A DNA stretch of 30,154 nt from JBBQWZ01 sp038210135. GTDB lineage: Bacteria; Acidobacteriota; Terriglobia; Bryobacterales; Bryobacteraceae. Location: contig JBBQWZ010000059.1 of NCBI GenBank assembly GCA_038210135.1, positions 1 to 30,154 on the forward strand, given 5' to 3'. Below the pieces are notes generated by a model. The model ran no database searches and was not told the DNA's origin. It saw only the letters and a list, made by a program, of their open reading frames with translations. The position numbers were made by a program, and so were the translations under genes. Numbering within the stretch: the stretch's first letter is position 1; every line of letters starts with the position of its first letter. Shown here in pieces: positions 17,588 through 25,430 of the stretch.

Positions 17588-18661
17588 TCAGACCGTCCGG
17601 GTAATTTTGCTGAGTGTACGCGGCTGATCCGGATTGATCCCTTTTTCCGCCGCCAGACAAGCGGCGAACAGCTGGCAGGGAATAATGTAAGGAATCGGCG
17701 TGTACAAATCGTGTAATTTAGCCGGTCCCCGCCCGAGTCGGGCCGGGATCACGATGGCTGGGCGATCTTTCGGCAAGTCGCGATGGCTGGCGTCGCTAAT
17801 GAGCAAAGTCTCGGCTTTCAGCTGATCGAGCCGCGCGAGCATCTCGCTAACGCCGGGCCAGGTGACGCCCCCGGGAGCGAACAGGAAGACCGGGAAAGAC
17901 GAGTCCACCATCGCGATCGGACCGTGCTGGAAGTCGGCGGAGGAAAAACGCTCGGCGACGACGTAGCAGGTTTCCATCATTTTAAGCGCGAATTCGAACG
18001 CGTTGGCGTAGTTGAGGCCGCGGCCAACGACGACAGTCTGCTCCATGAAGCGGTAGCGGATAGCGCGTTCGGCGATTTCCGCTTCGAGCGTCAGGGCGGC
18101 GGCGGCGTGATCCGGCAAGCGGTGAAGATCTTCGATTGCGATTTTGCCGTCGAGCGCCCAGGCGATGAGGTAGAACATCAACAGCTGGCCGGTGTAGGTC
18201 TTGGTGGCGGCGACGCTTTTTTCTTTTCCGGCTTTCACGAGAAACGCATATTCGGCGAGATTCGCAAGGGTGCTCGAGGATTCGTTGGTGATGCCGACCG
18301 TCATCGCGCCTTGCTTCTTCGCGCTTTCAAGGACGATGTTGATGTCGGTGGACTCGCCGGATTGGGAAATGGCAACGACTAGCGTATCTCGCAAGTCGAG
18401 CTTGGCTTCGTAGAGCGTGACGACGCTGGGGGCGGCGAGCGAAACTGGAATTCCGGTCGTGATTTCGAGTAGGTAGCGGCCAAACTGGGCCGCGTTATCT
18501 GACGTTCCGCGGGCGGCCAGTACGATGAAGCGCGGACGGTGTTGCACCACGGCTTTGCGGAGCTGCACGGCGGCGCGCAGGCCTCCGGCGAGGGTCCGCG
18601 CGAGGGCAACCGGCTGCTCGCGGACCTCCGCCAGCATCTTGCTCGAATGAGGTTGAGGCAT
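17588..18661 (-). CDS. SIS-domain sugar-phosphate isomerase/deaminase (GlmS C-terminal-like)
   Basis: 357 aa, the length of two tandem SIS domains without the glutaminase domain of GlmS. Domain 1 (about 40-170) has RGTSDNAAQFGRYLLE, the phosphate-binding SQSGES (99-104) and KSVAATKTYTGQL. Domain 2 (about 200-345) has GRGLNYANAFEFALKMMET and SSADFQHGPIAMV. The chain ends LSKITRTV, like the conserved C-terminal tail of the family. Such proteins isomerise or deaminate amino-sugar phosphates (glucosamine- or galactosamine-6-phosphate, fructoselysine phosphate); the sequence does not separate these. It sits between fhs and the cytochrome on one strand. No strong ribosome-binding site precedes the ATG. 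Confidence 0.87.
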   Translation of the reverse strand: MPQPHSSKMLAEVREQPVALARTLAGGLRAAVQLRKAVVQHRPRFIVLAARGTSDNAAQFGRYLLEITTGIPVSLAAPSVVTLYEAKLDLRDTLVVAISQSGESTDINIVLESAKKQGAMTVGITNESSSTLANLAEYAFLVKAGKEKSVAATKTYTGQLLMFYLIAWALDGKIAIEDLHRLPDHAAAALTLEAEIAERAIRYRFMEQTVVVGRGLNYANAFEFALKMMETCYVVAERFSSADFQHGPIAMVDSSFPVFLFAPGGVTWPGVSEMLARLDQLKAETLLISDASHRDLPKDRPAIVIPARLGRGPAKLHDLYTPIPYIIPCQLFAACLAAEKGINPDQPRTLSKITRTV

Positions 18662-18682
18662 CTGCTTTCAGGGTAGCGTTTA

Positions 18683-18710
18683 GTGGCCTAGGCCTCCGGC
18701 CTGTGCATCC
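18683..18710 (-). repeat. Dispersed single copy of the 32-bp hairpin repeat
   Basis: GTGGCCTAGGCCTCCGGCCT plus GTGCATCC, in the gap between fhs and the SIS-domain gene, matches the inverse complement of the tandem units at 15609-15768. It lies in the leader of the SIS-domain gene. Confidence 0.75.
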
Positions 18711-18745
18711 ACGTGCCTGTACTAAAAGCGGCAGAAGGGAGCGTT

Positions 18746-20641
18746 CTACGAAAGTCCGATGACGCGCCCGGTCTCCGGATCGATGTCGATGTCGTAGTAG
18801 CCAGGCCTGGTCGGAAGACCGGGCATAGTGCTCATGGTTCCGAGAAGCGGATAGAGAAACCCGGCACCGACGCTGGCCCGCACGTCGCGGACAGGCACGA
18901 TAAAGCCGCTGGGCGCGCCTTTCAGCAGTGGATCGTGGCTGAGGCTGAGGTGCGTTTTCGCCATGCAAATCGGAAGCTTGTCGAAGCCGTTGCGCGTGTA
19001 GAGTTCGATTTTCTGCTCGGCCTCGGCGGAGTAGGTGACGCCGGCGCCTCCATAGATTTCCCGCACGATGGTTTCGATTTTCTCTTTGATACTGAGTTCG
19101 AGCGGATAGAGGAAGTGGAATTCGCTGGGCTTCGCGCAGGCGGCGATGACGGCCTCCCCGAGCGCGACAGCTCCGGCTCCGCCCTGGGCGAAATGATTCG
19201 ACATGACGGCGTCTTCGGCGCCGGCCTCGATCGAAATGCGGCGGACCAGTTCGATCTCGGCGGAGGTGTCGTCTTTGAAGCGGTTGATCGCGACCACGAC
19301 TGGCATTCCAAACTTGCGGACGCTCTTGATGTGGCTGACGAGGTTGGAGCAGCCTTTTTCGAGGAGTTCCAGATTTTCGCGGGTGTAGGCGAAGTCGAGC
19401 GGTTGGCCGGCGACGACTTTCGGACCGCCTCCGTGCATCTTCAAAGCGCGGATGGTCGCGACGAGAACTACGCAATCCGGCGCGAGCCCGCTATAGCGGC
19501 ATTTGATATTGGCGAATTTCTCAAAGCCCATGTCGGCACCGAAGCCAGCCTCGGTGAGGACATAGCCATCGGCTCCGGCGAGCTTCAGAGCAAGCTGGTC
19601 CGCCACGATGGAGGAATTCCCGTGGGCGATGTTCGCGAAGGGCCCAGCATGGACGAAAGCGGGTGTGCCTTCGAGGGTCTGCATGAGATTTGGCAGCAGG
19701 GCGTCCTTCATGAGAACCGTGAGCGCACCGCCGACTCCGAGGTCGTCGGCAGTAACTGGCGTGCCGGCGCGGCTGGCTCCGATGACCATGCGGCCAAGGC
19801 GTTCGCGCATGTCGTTGAGGCCGGTTGTGAGCGCGAGGACGGCCATGATTTCACTGGCGACGGTGATATCGAAGCCGGTCGAGCGGGTGAAGCCTTTTTC
19901 TTCGGGTCCCTCACCGATGGTGATCTGGCGGAGCATGCGGTCACAAGTATCCATGACGCGCCGCCAGGTGATGGTGGCGGGGTCGATATCGAGACGAGCG
20001 AAGCGGGCTCGATCTTCCGTGGAGAGGTCGTTCGGGTTCATGCTGTCGATGCCCAGCTTGCGAATCCGGTTCAGCATGACCGGTGTAAACCTACGGCTGC
20101 CGTCGTTGGCAGGCGGGCACAGACGATTGAACAGCGCCTCGTCGGACTGGGTCTTCTCGTGGAACATTCGCGTATCGATGGCGGCGGCAAGCAAATTGTT
20201 CGCGGCTGTGATGGCGTGAATGTCGCCGGTCAGATGGAGGTTGAATTCCTCCATAGGGATGACCTGGCTATAGCCCCCGCCTGCGGCTCCTCCCTTGATG
20301 CCGAAGGTCGGACCCTGGCTTGGCTGGCGGATGCATGTGAACACTTTCTTGCCGAGGTGGGCTCCGAGCGCCTGGCTCAGGCCGACGGTGGTGGTGGTCT
20401 TCCCTTCCCCTAAAGGAGTGGGCGTGATGGCGGTGACGACGACGTACTTTCCGTTCGTAGCGCTTTTCAGCCGGTCGCGAACCGAGAGGTGGACTTTGGC
20501 CTTGGTGCTGCCGTAGAGTTCGAGTTCAGCGGGCAGGATTCCAGCAGCCGCCGCGATGGTTTGGATGGGTTCCGGAACTGCCGCCTGGGCGACTTCGAGG
20601 TCGCTTGGCACTGGGGTCCGGAGGTCGGAAAGCTTCTTCAC
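18746..20641 (-). CDS. fhs: Formate-tetrahydrofolate ligase
   Basis: 631 aa. Catalyses ATP-dependent formation of 10-formyl-tetrahydrofolate from formate and THF (EC 6.3.4.3). The nucleotide-binding PTPLGEGKTTTTVGL is at 73-87, followed by GGAAGGGYSQVIPMEEFNLH and LTGDIHAITAANNL, and MQTLEGTPAFVHAGPFANIA with HGNSS. The protein is longer than the usual bacterial enzyme (about 560 aa), and several stretches (DIDPATITWRRV, SQVIPMEEFNLHLTGDIHAI, the C-terminal TMSTMPGLPTRPGYYDIDID) read like the synthetase domain of eukaryotic C1-THF synthase rather than clostridial Fhs. It starts at GTG with GAGGG just upstream. It is divergent from a cyclodeaminase-like gene, another tetrahydrofolate enzyme, 57 bp away. 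Confidence 0.96.
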   Translation of the reverse strand: MKKLSDLRTPVPSDLEVAQAAVPEPIQTIAAAAGILPAELELYGSTKAKVHLSVRDRLKSATNGKYVVVTAITPTPLGEGKTTTTVGLSQALGAHLGKKVFTCIRQPSQGPTFGIKGGAAGGGYSQVIPMEEFNLHLTGDIHAITAANNLLAAAIDTRMFHEKTQSDEALFNRLCPPANDGSRRFTPVMLNRIRKLGIDSMNPNDLSTEDRARFARLDIDPATITWRRVMDTCDRMLRQITIGEGPEEKGFTRSTGFDITVASEIMAVLALTTGLNDMRERLGRMVIGASRAGTPVTADDLGVGGALTVLMKDALLPNLMQTLEGTPAFVHAGPFANIAHGNSSIVADQLALKLAGADGYVLTEAGFGADMGFEKFANIKCRYSGLAPDCVVLVATIRALKMHGGGPKVVAGQPLDFAYTRENLELLEKGCSNLVSHIKSVRKFGMPVVVAINRFKDDTSAEIELVRRISIEAGAEDAVMSNHFAQGGAGAVALGEAVIAACAKPSEFHFLYPLELSIKEKIETIVREIYGGAGVTYSAEAEQKIELYTRNGFDKLPICMAKTHLSLSHDPLLKGAPSGFIVPVRDVRASVGAGFLYPLLGTMSTMPGLPTRPGYYDIDIDPETGRVIGLS

Positions 20642-20698
20642 GGCCCTCAGTGTAGCGCTTCCTTTTGGGGGAGATGGCGGCGTGGGAAGATGTGAAAA

Positions 20699-21316
20699 AT
20701 GGAGCGTTCGCTTTGGGAATCGACACTAGCGGAATTTCGGGACGAACTGGCAACAACGGCTCCGGCGCCCGCGGGCGTGTCGATTGCCGTCGTGTCGGGA
20801 GTGTTCGCGCTGAGCCTGCTTATCAAGACGTTGGAGATTTCCGCGAAGAAGACCGGCTTCCGCGTGGAGGAAACTATTTCCAACGCGCACGCGTTTTCCG
20901 GGCAATTACGCGAGTTCGCCGACCGCGATGCGGAGGCTTTCAAGGGATACTTGCGCGCCCTTCGATTGCCGAAAGAAACCAGTGAGGAAACGCTCATCCG
21001 CGCGGAGACGATCCGAGTAGCCCTAGGCGTCACGATTGTGTTTCCGCTTGCGGCTGCACGCTGCGCTTGCACCGGACTCGCCTTGTGCGCCGATGCGCTG
21101 CTGTTAGCGGATCCGGTCGTCGTTCCGGATGTGGGCGCGGCTGCGGCACTGCTGGAAGGCGCCATCCGAGCCATCCTTGTGAGCGTCGATTTCAACCTGC
21201 GTTCGCTGCCAAGCGATGACCAAATGCGCCCGAAATGGGTGCGGGAGCGGAATTCGATTCAGGTCGAAGCCAGTCGGATGGCGGACAAAATATTGCGGCG
21301 AATGAACGCGAGCTAA
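20699..21316 (+). CDS. Formiminotransferase-cyclodeaminase-like protein (FTCD C-terminal / FchA family)
   Basis: 205 aa, the size of a stand-alone cyclodeaminase/cyclohydrolase. The all-helical family converts 5-formimino-THF or 5,10-methenyl-THF. Visible hallmarks are the N-terminal WESTLAEFRDELAT, the following APAPAGVSIAVVSG (the position of the family's PTPGGGSAAA loop), FADRDAEAF, and the DVGAAAALLEGAIRAILVSVDFNL segment near the C-terminus. The glycine-rich loop is altered (PAGVS for PGGGS), so activity is uncertain. The neighbouring divergent fhs supports a role in one-carbon folate metabolism. Its stop overlaps the stop of pxpA on the other strand by 4 nt. Confidence 0.8.
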   Translation: MERSLWESTLAEFRDELATTAPAPAGVSIAVVSGVFALSLLIKTLEISAKKTGFRVEETISNAHAFSGQLREFADRDAEAFKGYLRALRLPKETSEETLIRAETIRVALGVTIVFPLAAARCACTGLALCADALLLADPVVVPDVGAAAALLEGAIRAILVSVDFNLRSLPSDDQMRPKWVRERNSIQVEASRMADKILRRMNAS

Positions 21317-22068
21317 AGAGACCGGAGTTCGATGCCGCACTGGCGGAGTTTGCCGGCCACGGCGGCGGCGATCGCGACGGAACCGGGGGTGTCGCCGTGA
21401 ATGCAGATGGTCTGCGCGTTCACCGCGACTTCGGAGCCGTCGCTCGCGATGACAAAGCCGTGGCTGGCCATTCGCAGAGCCTGATCGGCGGCGCGTTCCG
21501 GATCTTCGATAAGCGCGTCGGCGAATTTCCTGGCGCGGAGGGTGCCATCGGGTTCGTATTTGCGGTCCGCGAAGGCTTCAGCGGCCACGGTGAAGCCGGC
21601 TTGGTGGAAGACATCGAGCATGGGCGATCCGGCCAGGCCCATGAGGGTGACGTCGCGAGACCAGCGAGCGACGCCGATTGCGATCGCTTCGGCGAGCGGC
21701 CCGTTATGGACGGCTTGATTGTAGAGGGCGCCGTGAGCCTTGACGTGGGCGACACGAGTGCCCATTTCATTCGCGGCCGCGGCGAACGCGACGACCTGCT
21801 CGAAGACAAAATCGGAAACTGCTTCGAGCGGCATTTGCAATGCAAGGCGTCCGAAATTCTCGCGATCGGGATAACCGGGGTGCGCGCCAACGGCGACTCC
21901 GGCGTGGAGCGCCTGTTCGATGGTCCGGCGCATAGTTCGCTCGTCGCCCGCATGACCGCCGCAGGCGATGTTCACCGACGTCAACGAAGGCATGAGGGCT
22001 TCCTGGATTCCGCCGTCCACCGCTTCGCCGATTTCGCCCATGTCGCAATTGATGTCGATGTACTTCAT
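21313..22068 (-). CDS. pxpA: 5-oxoprolinase subunit PxpA (LamB/YcsF family)
   Basis: 251 aa. PxpA with PxpB and PxpC hydrolyses ATP to open 5-oxoproline (pyroglutamate) to glutamate. Family marks: MKYIDINCDMGE at the N-terminus, VNIACGGHAGD, GVAVGAHPGYPDRENFGR, HVKAHGALYN and AEAFADRKYEPDGTL. I start at the ATG at 22068 because it overlaps the pxpC stop as ATGA and matches the family's N-terminus; a GTG 12 nt upstream is possible. Last gene of the operon; it ends tail to tail with the cyclodeaminase gene. Confidence 0.95.
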   Translation of the reverse strand: MKYIDINCDMGEIGEAVDGGIQEALMPSLTSVNIACGGHAGDERTMRRTIEQALHAGVAVGAHPGYPDRENFGRLALQMPLEAVSDFVFEQVVAFAAAANEMGTRVAHVKAHGALYNQAVHNGPLAEAIAIGVARWSRDVTLMGLAGSPMLDVFHQAGFTVAAEAFADRKYEPDGTLRARKFADALIEDPERAADQALRMASHGFVIASDGSEVAVNAQTICIHGDTPGSVAIAAAVAGKLRQCGIELRSL

Positions 22069-23024
22069 TCGAGAATCCACTCTTCCGATTGTAGGAACTG
22101 TTCCTGCTCACGCAGAAGTGCGATCGCGGTTTCCAATGTGACCGGCGAGAAGCGGATAGAATCGCGCGGACGAAGTTGGCCTAACGAGGCTAGATCCGCC
22201 GCGATGATGTTGGCGATCTTCGGATAACCGCCGGCGGTTTGCTGTTCGACGTGCAGGATGATTGGCTGACCACCAGCGGGCACCTGGATCGCTCCGAGAC
22301 AAACGCCTTCGGTAATCATGTGCCCCTTCGCAGGGTCTTCGATGGGCGGACCCTCCAAGCGGATTCCGGTTCGATTGGCTTCTTCGGTTACGGTGTACAG
22401 GCCGCCGTAGAACGACTCTGACGAGGCGGAGAAGCGCTGGGCTTGCGGTCCGGTAGTTACGCGAAGAAGGTTGGCAACAGTGTCGGTGAGCGTCCGTCCC
22501 GGAACCAGCGCGGAGAGAAAACGCGGATCCACGCGGCCGTTTCGTCGACTCGATTCGGCGCCGATCGTGAGCACATCCCCCTTGCGGAGTGCCCGGCCCT
22601 CCACGCCTCCGAGTCCGCTGAGCAGGTGCGTGGACGCGCTTCCGAGCAGCATCGGCACGACCACGCCACCGTGCACGCAGAGATAGCAGCGAGCGCCAGT
22701 GCGCGTGTGCGGAAGCTTCAGGACCTGCCCGGGACGGATCGCAAAGGCGGTCCACATTTCGATCGGCTGACCATCGAGTGTGGCGTCGAAGTTCGATCCG
22801 GTGAGCGCGGCAGTCGCACCGTCTGGAAACAGATAGGCACCGCCCATCAACGTCATTTCGACAGCGGCGGCGCTCTCCGGATTTCCCAGAAGACGATTTC
22901 CGATGCGTAGCGATAACGGATCCGCCGCACCGGACGGAGAGACGCCGAGCGGTCCATATCCGTGCCTGCCGAGATCCTGCACAGTCGTCTGCAGGCCCGG
23001 CGATTGCACCTGAATTACCGCCAC
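22065..23024 (-). CDS. pxpC: 5-oxoprolinase subunit PxpC (KipA-type, biotin-dependent carboxyltransferase fold)
   Basis: 319 aa. Conserved features of the family: VQSPGLQTTVQDLGRHGYGP with GVSPSGAADPLSLRIGNRLL at the N-terminus, VHGGVVVP, GRALRKGDVL, and near the C-terminus GVCLGAIQVPAGGQPIILHV and the TAGGYPKIANII segment. It overlaps pxpB by 10 nt at its start and pxpA by 4 nt at its end, which implies coupled translation of the three subunits. Confidence 0.95.
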   Translation of the reverse strand: MAVIQVQSPGLQTTVQDLGRHGYGPLGVSPSGAADPLSLRIGNRLLGNPESAAAVEMTLMGGAYLFPDGATAALTGSNFDATLDGQPIEMWTAFAIRPGQVLKLPHTRTGARCYLCVHGGVVVPMLLGSASTHLLSGLGGVEGRALRKGDVLTIGAESSRRNGRVDPRFLSALVPGRTLTDTVANLLRVTTGPQAQRFSASSESFYGGLYTVTEEANRTGIRLEGPPIEDPAKGHMITEGVCLGAIQVPAGGQPIILHVEQQTAGGYPKIANIIAADLASLGQLRPRDSIRFSPVTLETAIALLREQEQFLQSEEWILE

Positions 23025-23704
23025 GGTTCGACTTCCTTTTCGGTGATTGGGACGAAGCGCACGCGATCTCCGATCCCCAGCAGACTCGGCGGGTCGCGAT
23101 CGGCTTCAAACATGGCGAGCGGTGTTCGCCCAATAATTCGCCAGCCTCCCGGCGTCGGGAATGGATAGACGCCGGTTTGGTTTCCACCGATGGCGACGCT
23201 GCCCGGCGGAACGCGTTTTCGAGGCGACGGAAGGCGCGGCGTCGCAATCGAGTCGGACAATCCGCCGAGGTATGCGAAGCCGGGAACGAAGCCAAGAAAG
23301 CTGACGGTGTATTCGGCTTCGGAATGCAGACGCACAACCTCGGCCGGCGTCAGGCCGTGGAGCGCGGCGACGTCGTCGAGGTCAGGTCCGAATTCTCCGC
23401 CGTAGAGAACCGGAATTTCGACTTTTTGCACGGCGATCGATTCGATTTCGCTGGCGTGCGCGAACAACGCACGAAGGCTCGCCTCCACGGCGGCGTGGGT
23501 GAGACGAAGCCCGTCGAACTTCACGAGCAGCGAACAGTAGGCGGGATTCAGATCGCGCATTCCGTCGAACGGCTGCTGTTCGAGCGCGCGAACGAGCTTG
23601 GCTACAAGAGCTCCGGCGGCTGGAGTGATTTCGGTACCCACCTGGAGCAGCAACGATTGGTCGCTGGCGGGAACAAAACTGATTTCGGCGGAAGCCGCGT
23701 CCAT
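23015..23704 (-). CDS. pxpB: 5-oxoprolinase subunit PxpB (KipI-type)
   Basis: 229 aa. Shows the family motifs DLNPAYCSLLVKFDG, VEIPVLYGGEFGPDLDDVA, the conserved FLGFVPGFAYLGGL and PRKRVPPGSVAIGGNQTGVYPFPTPGGW, with GRTP near the end. In some Bacillus the homologue KipI also inhibits a sporulation kinase, but adjacency to pxpC and pxpA points to 5-oxoprolinase. It follows the M20 hydrolase gene by 33 nt. Confidence 0.95.
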   Translation of the reverse strand: MDAASAEISFVPASDQSLLLQVGTEITPAAGALVAKLVRALEQQPFDGMRDLNPAYCSLLVKFDGLRLTHAAVEASLRALFAHASEIESIAVQKVEIPVLYGGEFGPDLDDVAALHGLTPAEVVRLHSEAEYTVSFLGFVPGFAYLGGLSDSIATPRLPSPRKRVPPGSVAIGGNQTGVYPFPTPGGWRIIGRTPLAMFEADRDPPSLLGIGDRVRFVPITEKEVEPWR

Positions 23705-23737
23705 GCGTATCGTCGAGTATACGGCAGGCTCGCGCGG

Positions 23738-25162
23738 CTACTTGGGCTCCGGCACGACGGGCAACGTGTAGGCTTGCCGCAACGCCTTTTGATACTCGCC
23801 GAAGAGTGCGCGGATGCCGGCGAATTCCTTCTTCACGGCTTCCCGGTACGCGGCATCGGTAGCGAAGTCGAACAGCAGCGAGACCATGGCCTGGGCGTTG
23901 ATCCGGAAGCCGGAGTGCCCGACTTCGGTCAAAGCGTCGGCTTCCATTTCGTACGTGTGATATGCCGAGTTCGAGGAATGCGCGGAGAATCCGATGCCTG
24001 GAATCGCGCTCGACACCGTTCCGGTTTCTTCATAACCTTGCGGTTTGCCAGGGGCCGCGTTCACTTTCGTCGCGCCGTACTTCTTGAGATACGCGAATGC
24101 CACTTCCGCGAGGGTGGCCACCGAGATGCCGTCGCGCATCGAACCGTAGTGATCGATTTTGACTTTCGTTTGCGTCGAGAGGGCAGCCGCGCGCGCGGCG
24201 TCGTCCACGAACTTGCGGACCTGTTCGAGGTAGACGGCGTCTGGATAGCGAATATAAAAATCAGCGACGGTGCGGTCCGGAACGACGTTCGGGGCCGCTC
24301 CGCCTTCGGCGATGACGCCCTGAATCCGGGCTTCGGGCCGGACGCTCGACCGGATGGAGTCGATGTTCACGAAAAGGTGAATGACGGCCTCGAGCGCGTT
24401 GCGGCCCGCCCACGGCACCAATTGATGCGAGGGCGCTCCGATGAACGTATATTTCACGCCGTCGATATTCAGGCAGCAAGTTCCGAAGCCGGGCGCTGGC
24501 CGCGAGGTTTCGCCTGAGGAATGACTGCGCACGATCACGTCCATGCCGTCGAAGACCTTGGCGTCGAACATGTCGGATTTCGCATTCGGCGGCATCATCT
24601 CTTCGCCCGGCGTTCCGAAGACAGTGACGCTGCCAGGGGACTTGGTGCGCTCGAGATATTCGGTCAACGCGATGGCCGCCGCGATTCCGACCGGACCCTG
24701 CGCGCTGTGCTGATCGCCGTGGAAGGCGCGCACAGTCCCGCGCAGCGCGTCGTATTCCACAATGACGCCAAGATTCGGTGCTCCGCGATTGCCTTTCCAT
24801 CTCGCAACGAAAGCCGTGTCGAGCTTCGCTGAGCCGACCGTGACTTCGAAGCCGTGCCGCTTCAGGTAGTCGATCAGCTTCGCGATGGATCGTTTTTCGA
24901 CGAAGCCAATTTCCGGATGGCGGGTGATGTCGTCGGATAGCGCGATCAGTTCCTTGTCCATTAACTCCTTCGCGCGCGCCGCCACCTGCTCGCGCATTGG
25001 GTTCGGAGCCGTGAGGCGCGAAACCATTGCGGGAACGTCCAGAGATTTCTCGAGGTCCGCCATCTTGCGGAGAACGTCTTTCGCGGCTTCGCGTTCCGTC
25101 GGCGTTTCCTGCGCGGACGCGACCACAGCGAGCAATACAAGGAGAGTTGCCGATCGAATCAT
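23738..25162 (-). CDS. Exported M20-family amidohydrolase (AbgB/M20D-like)
   Basis: 474 aa. Signal peptide MIRSATLLVLLAVVASAQ. M20 features in order: DDITRHPEIGFVEKRS, VIVEYDALRG, the metal-site segment FHGDQHSAQGPVGIAAAIAL, the general-base pair in FGTPGEE, HSSGET, and the dimerisation-domain segment FIGAPSHQLVPWAGRNALEAV. Order and spacing match p-aminobenzoyl-glutamate hydrolase AbgB and related aminoacylases. In AbgB the metal-site segment reads HGCGH; here it is HGDQH, so an aspartate replaces the cysteine ligand. It probably cleaves an amide bond outside the cytoplasm. Being first of an operon with pxpBCA, a substrate that yields pyroglutamate or glutamate is plausible but inferred. No ribosome-binding site precedes the ATG. 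Confidence 0.87.
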   Translation of the reverse strand: MIRSATLLVLLAVVASAQETPTEREAAKDVLRKMADLEKSLDVPAMVSRLTAPNPMREQVAARAKELMDKELIALSDDITRHPEIGFVEKRSIAKLIDYLKRHGFEVTVGSAKLDTAFVARWKGNRGAPNLGVIVEYDALRGTVRAFHGDQHSAQGPVGIAAAIALTEYLERTKSPGSVTVFGTPGEEMMPPNAKSDMFDAKVFDGMDVIVRSHSSGETSRPAPGFGTCCLNIDGVKYTFIGAPSHQLVPWAGRNALEAVIHLFVNIDSIRSSVRPEARIQGVIAEGGAAPNVVPDRTVADFYIRYPDAVYLEQVRKFVDDAARAAALSTQTKVKIDHYGSMRDGISVATLAEVAFAYLKKYGATKVNAAPGKPQGYEETGTVSSAIPGIGFSAHSSNSAYHTYEMEADALTEVGHSGFRINAQAMVSLLFDFATDAAYREAVKKEFAGIRALFGEYQKALRQAYTLPVVPEPK

Positions 25163-25170
25163 GGCCGCTT

Positions 25171-25200
25171 ACGTTAGCACAGGCGTCAGCAGCGAACCAA
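25171..25200 (-). promoter_or_regulatory. Candidate promoter of the M20-pxpBCA operon
   Basis: On the minus strand TTGGTT (25195-25200) and TAACGT (25171-25176) are 18 nt apart, with TGC directly before the -10 (extended -10). Transcription would begin at about 25164, only a couple of bases before the ATG, so the message would be almost leaderless; this agrees with the absence of a ribosome-binding site. Weak hexamers, so a candidate only. Confidence 0.35.
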
Positions 25201-25234
25201 AAAGAAAAGGGCGGGGTGCCGAAGCGCTCCGCCC
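25195..25234 (-). terminator. Intrinsic terminator downstream of the PepSY gene
   Basis: An 11-bp stem (25209-25219 with 25224-25234, including GU pairs) and a CGAA-type tetraloop are followed on the minus strand by CCTTTTCTTTTTGG. It separates the PepSY transcript from the M20-pxpBCA operon. Confidence 0.8.
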
Positions 25235-25252
25235 CGTTTGAGCAGGCGTGTC

Positions 25253-25430
25253 CTATTTCCCAACAACCAGCAACACGAACGAACCCTCTTTCATCGTTCG
25301 GGTGGAACGCTTCGAAGGATCGGCATTCGGCGTAACCGTGTATTCCGCGGCGGGCAGGAAGGTCTTCTTAGCCTTCGGATCGAAAGCCATGGTCTCCGCC
25401 ACCATACGGTCGCTTTGCAAACGGCGCGGA
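25253..25430 (-). pseudogene. C-terminal relic of a YncE-type beta-propeller protein
   Basis: About 54 codons on the minus strand read DRMVAETMAFDPKAKKTF, then LPAAEYTVTPNADPSKR and the end MKEGSFVLLVVGK before a TAG. This matches the last blade and characteristic tail of acidobacterial YncE/YVTN-type propellers (AxDPKTxxxFLPAAEF...PNADP...K..PGSFVLLVVGK). It begins right after the stop of the PepSY gene in a different frame, has no start codon of its own and lacks all other blades. Most of the gene was probably deleted when the PepSY gene came to lie next to it. Confidence 0.7.

Noticed and set aside
18713..20413. 566-codon open frame on the plus strand, antisense to fhs
   Set aside because: It is an artefact of high-GC codon use opposite a clearly conserved enzyme; composition is not protein-like.
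23177..24517. 446-codon plus-strand frame opposite pxpB and the M20 gene
   Set aside because: Shadow of two well-recognised genes; no similarity to any family.
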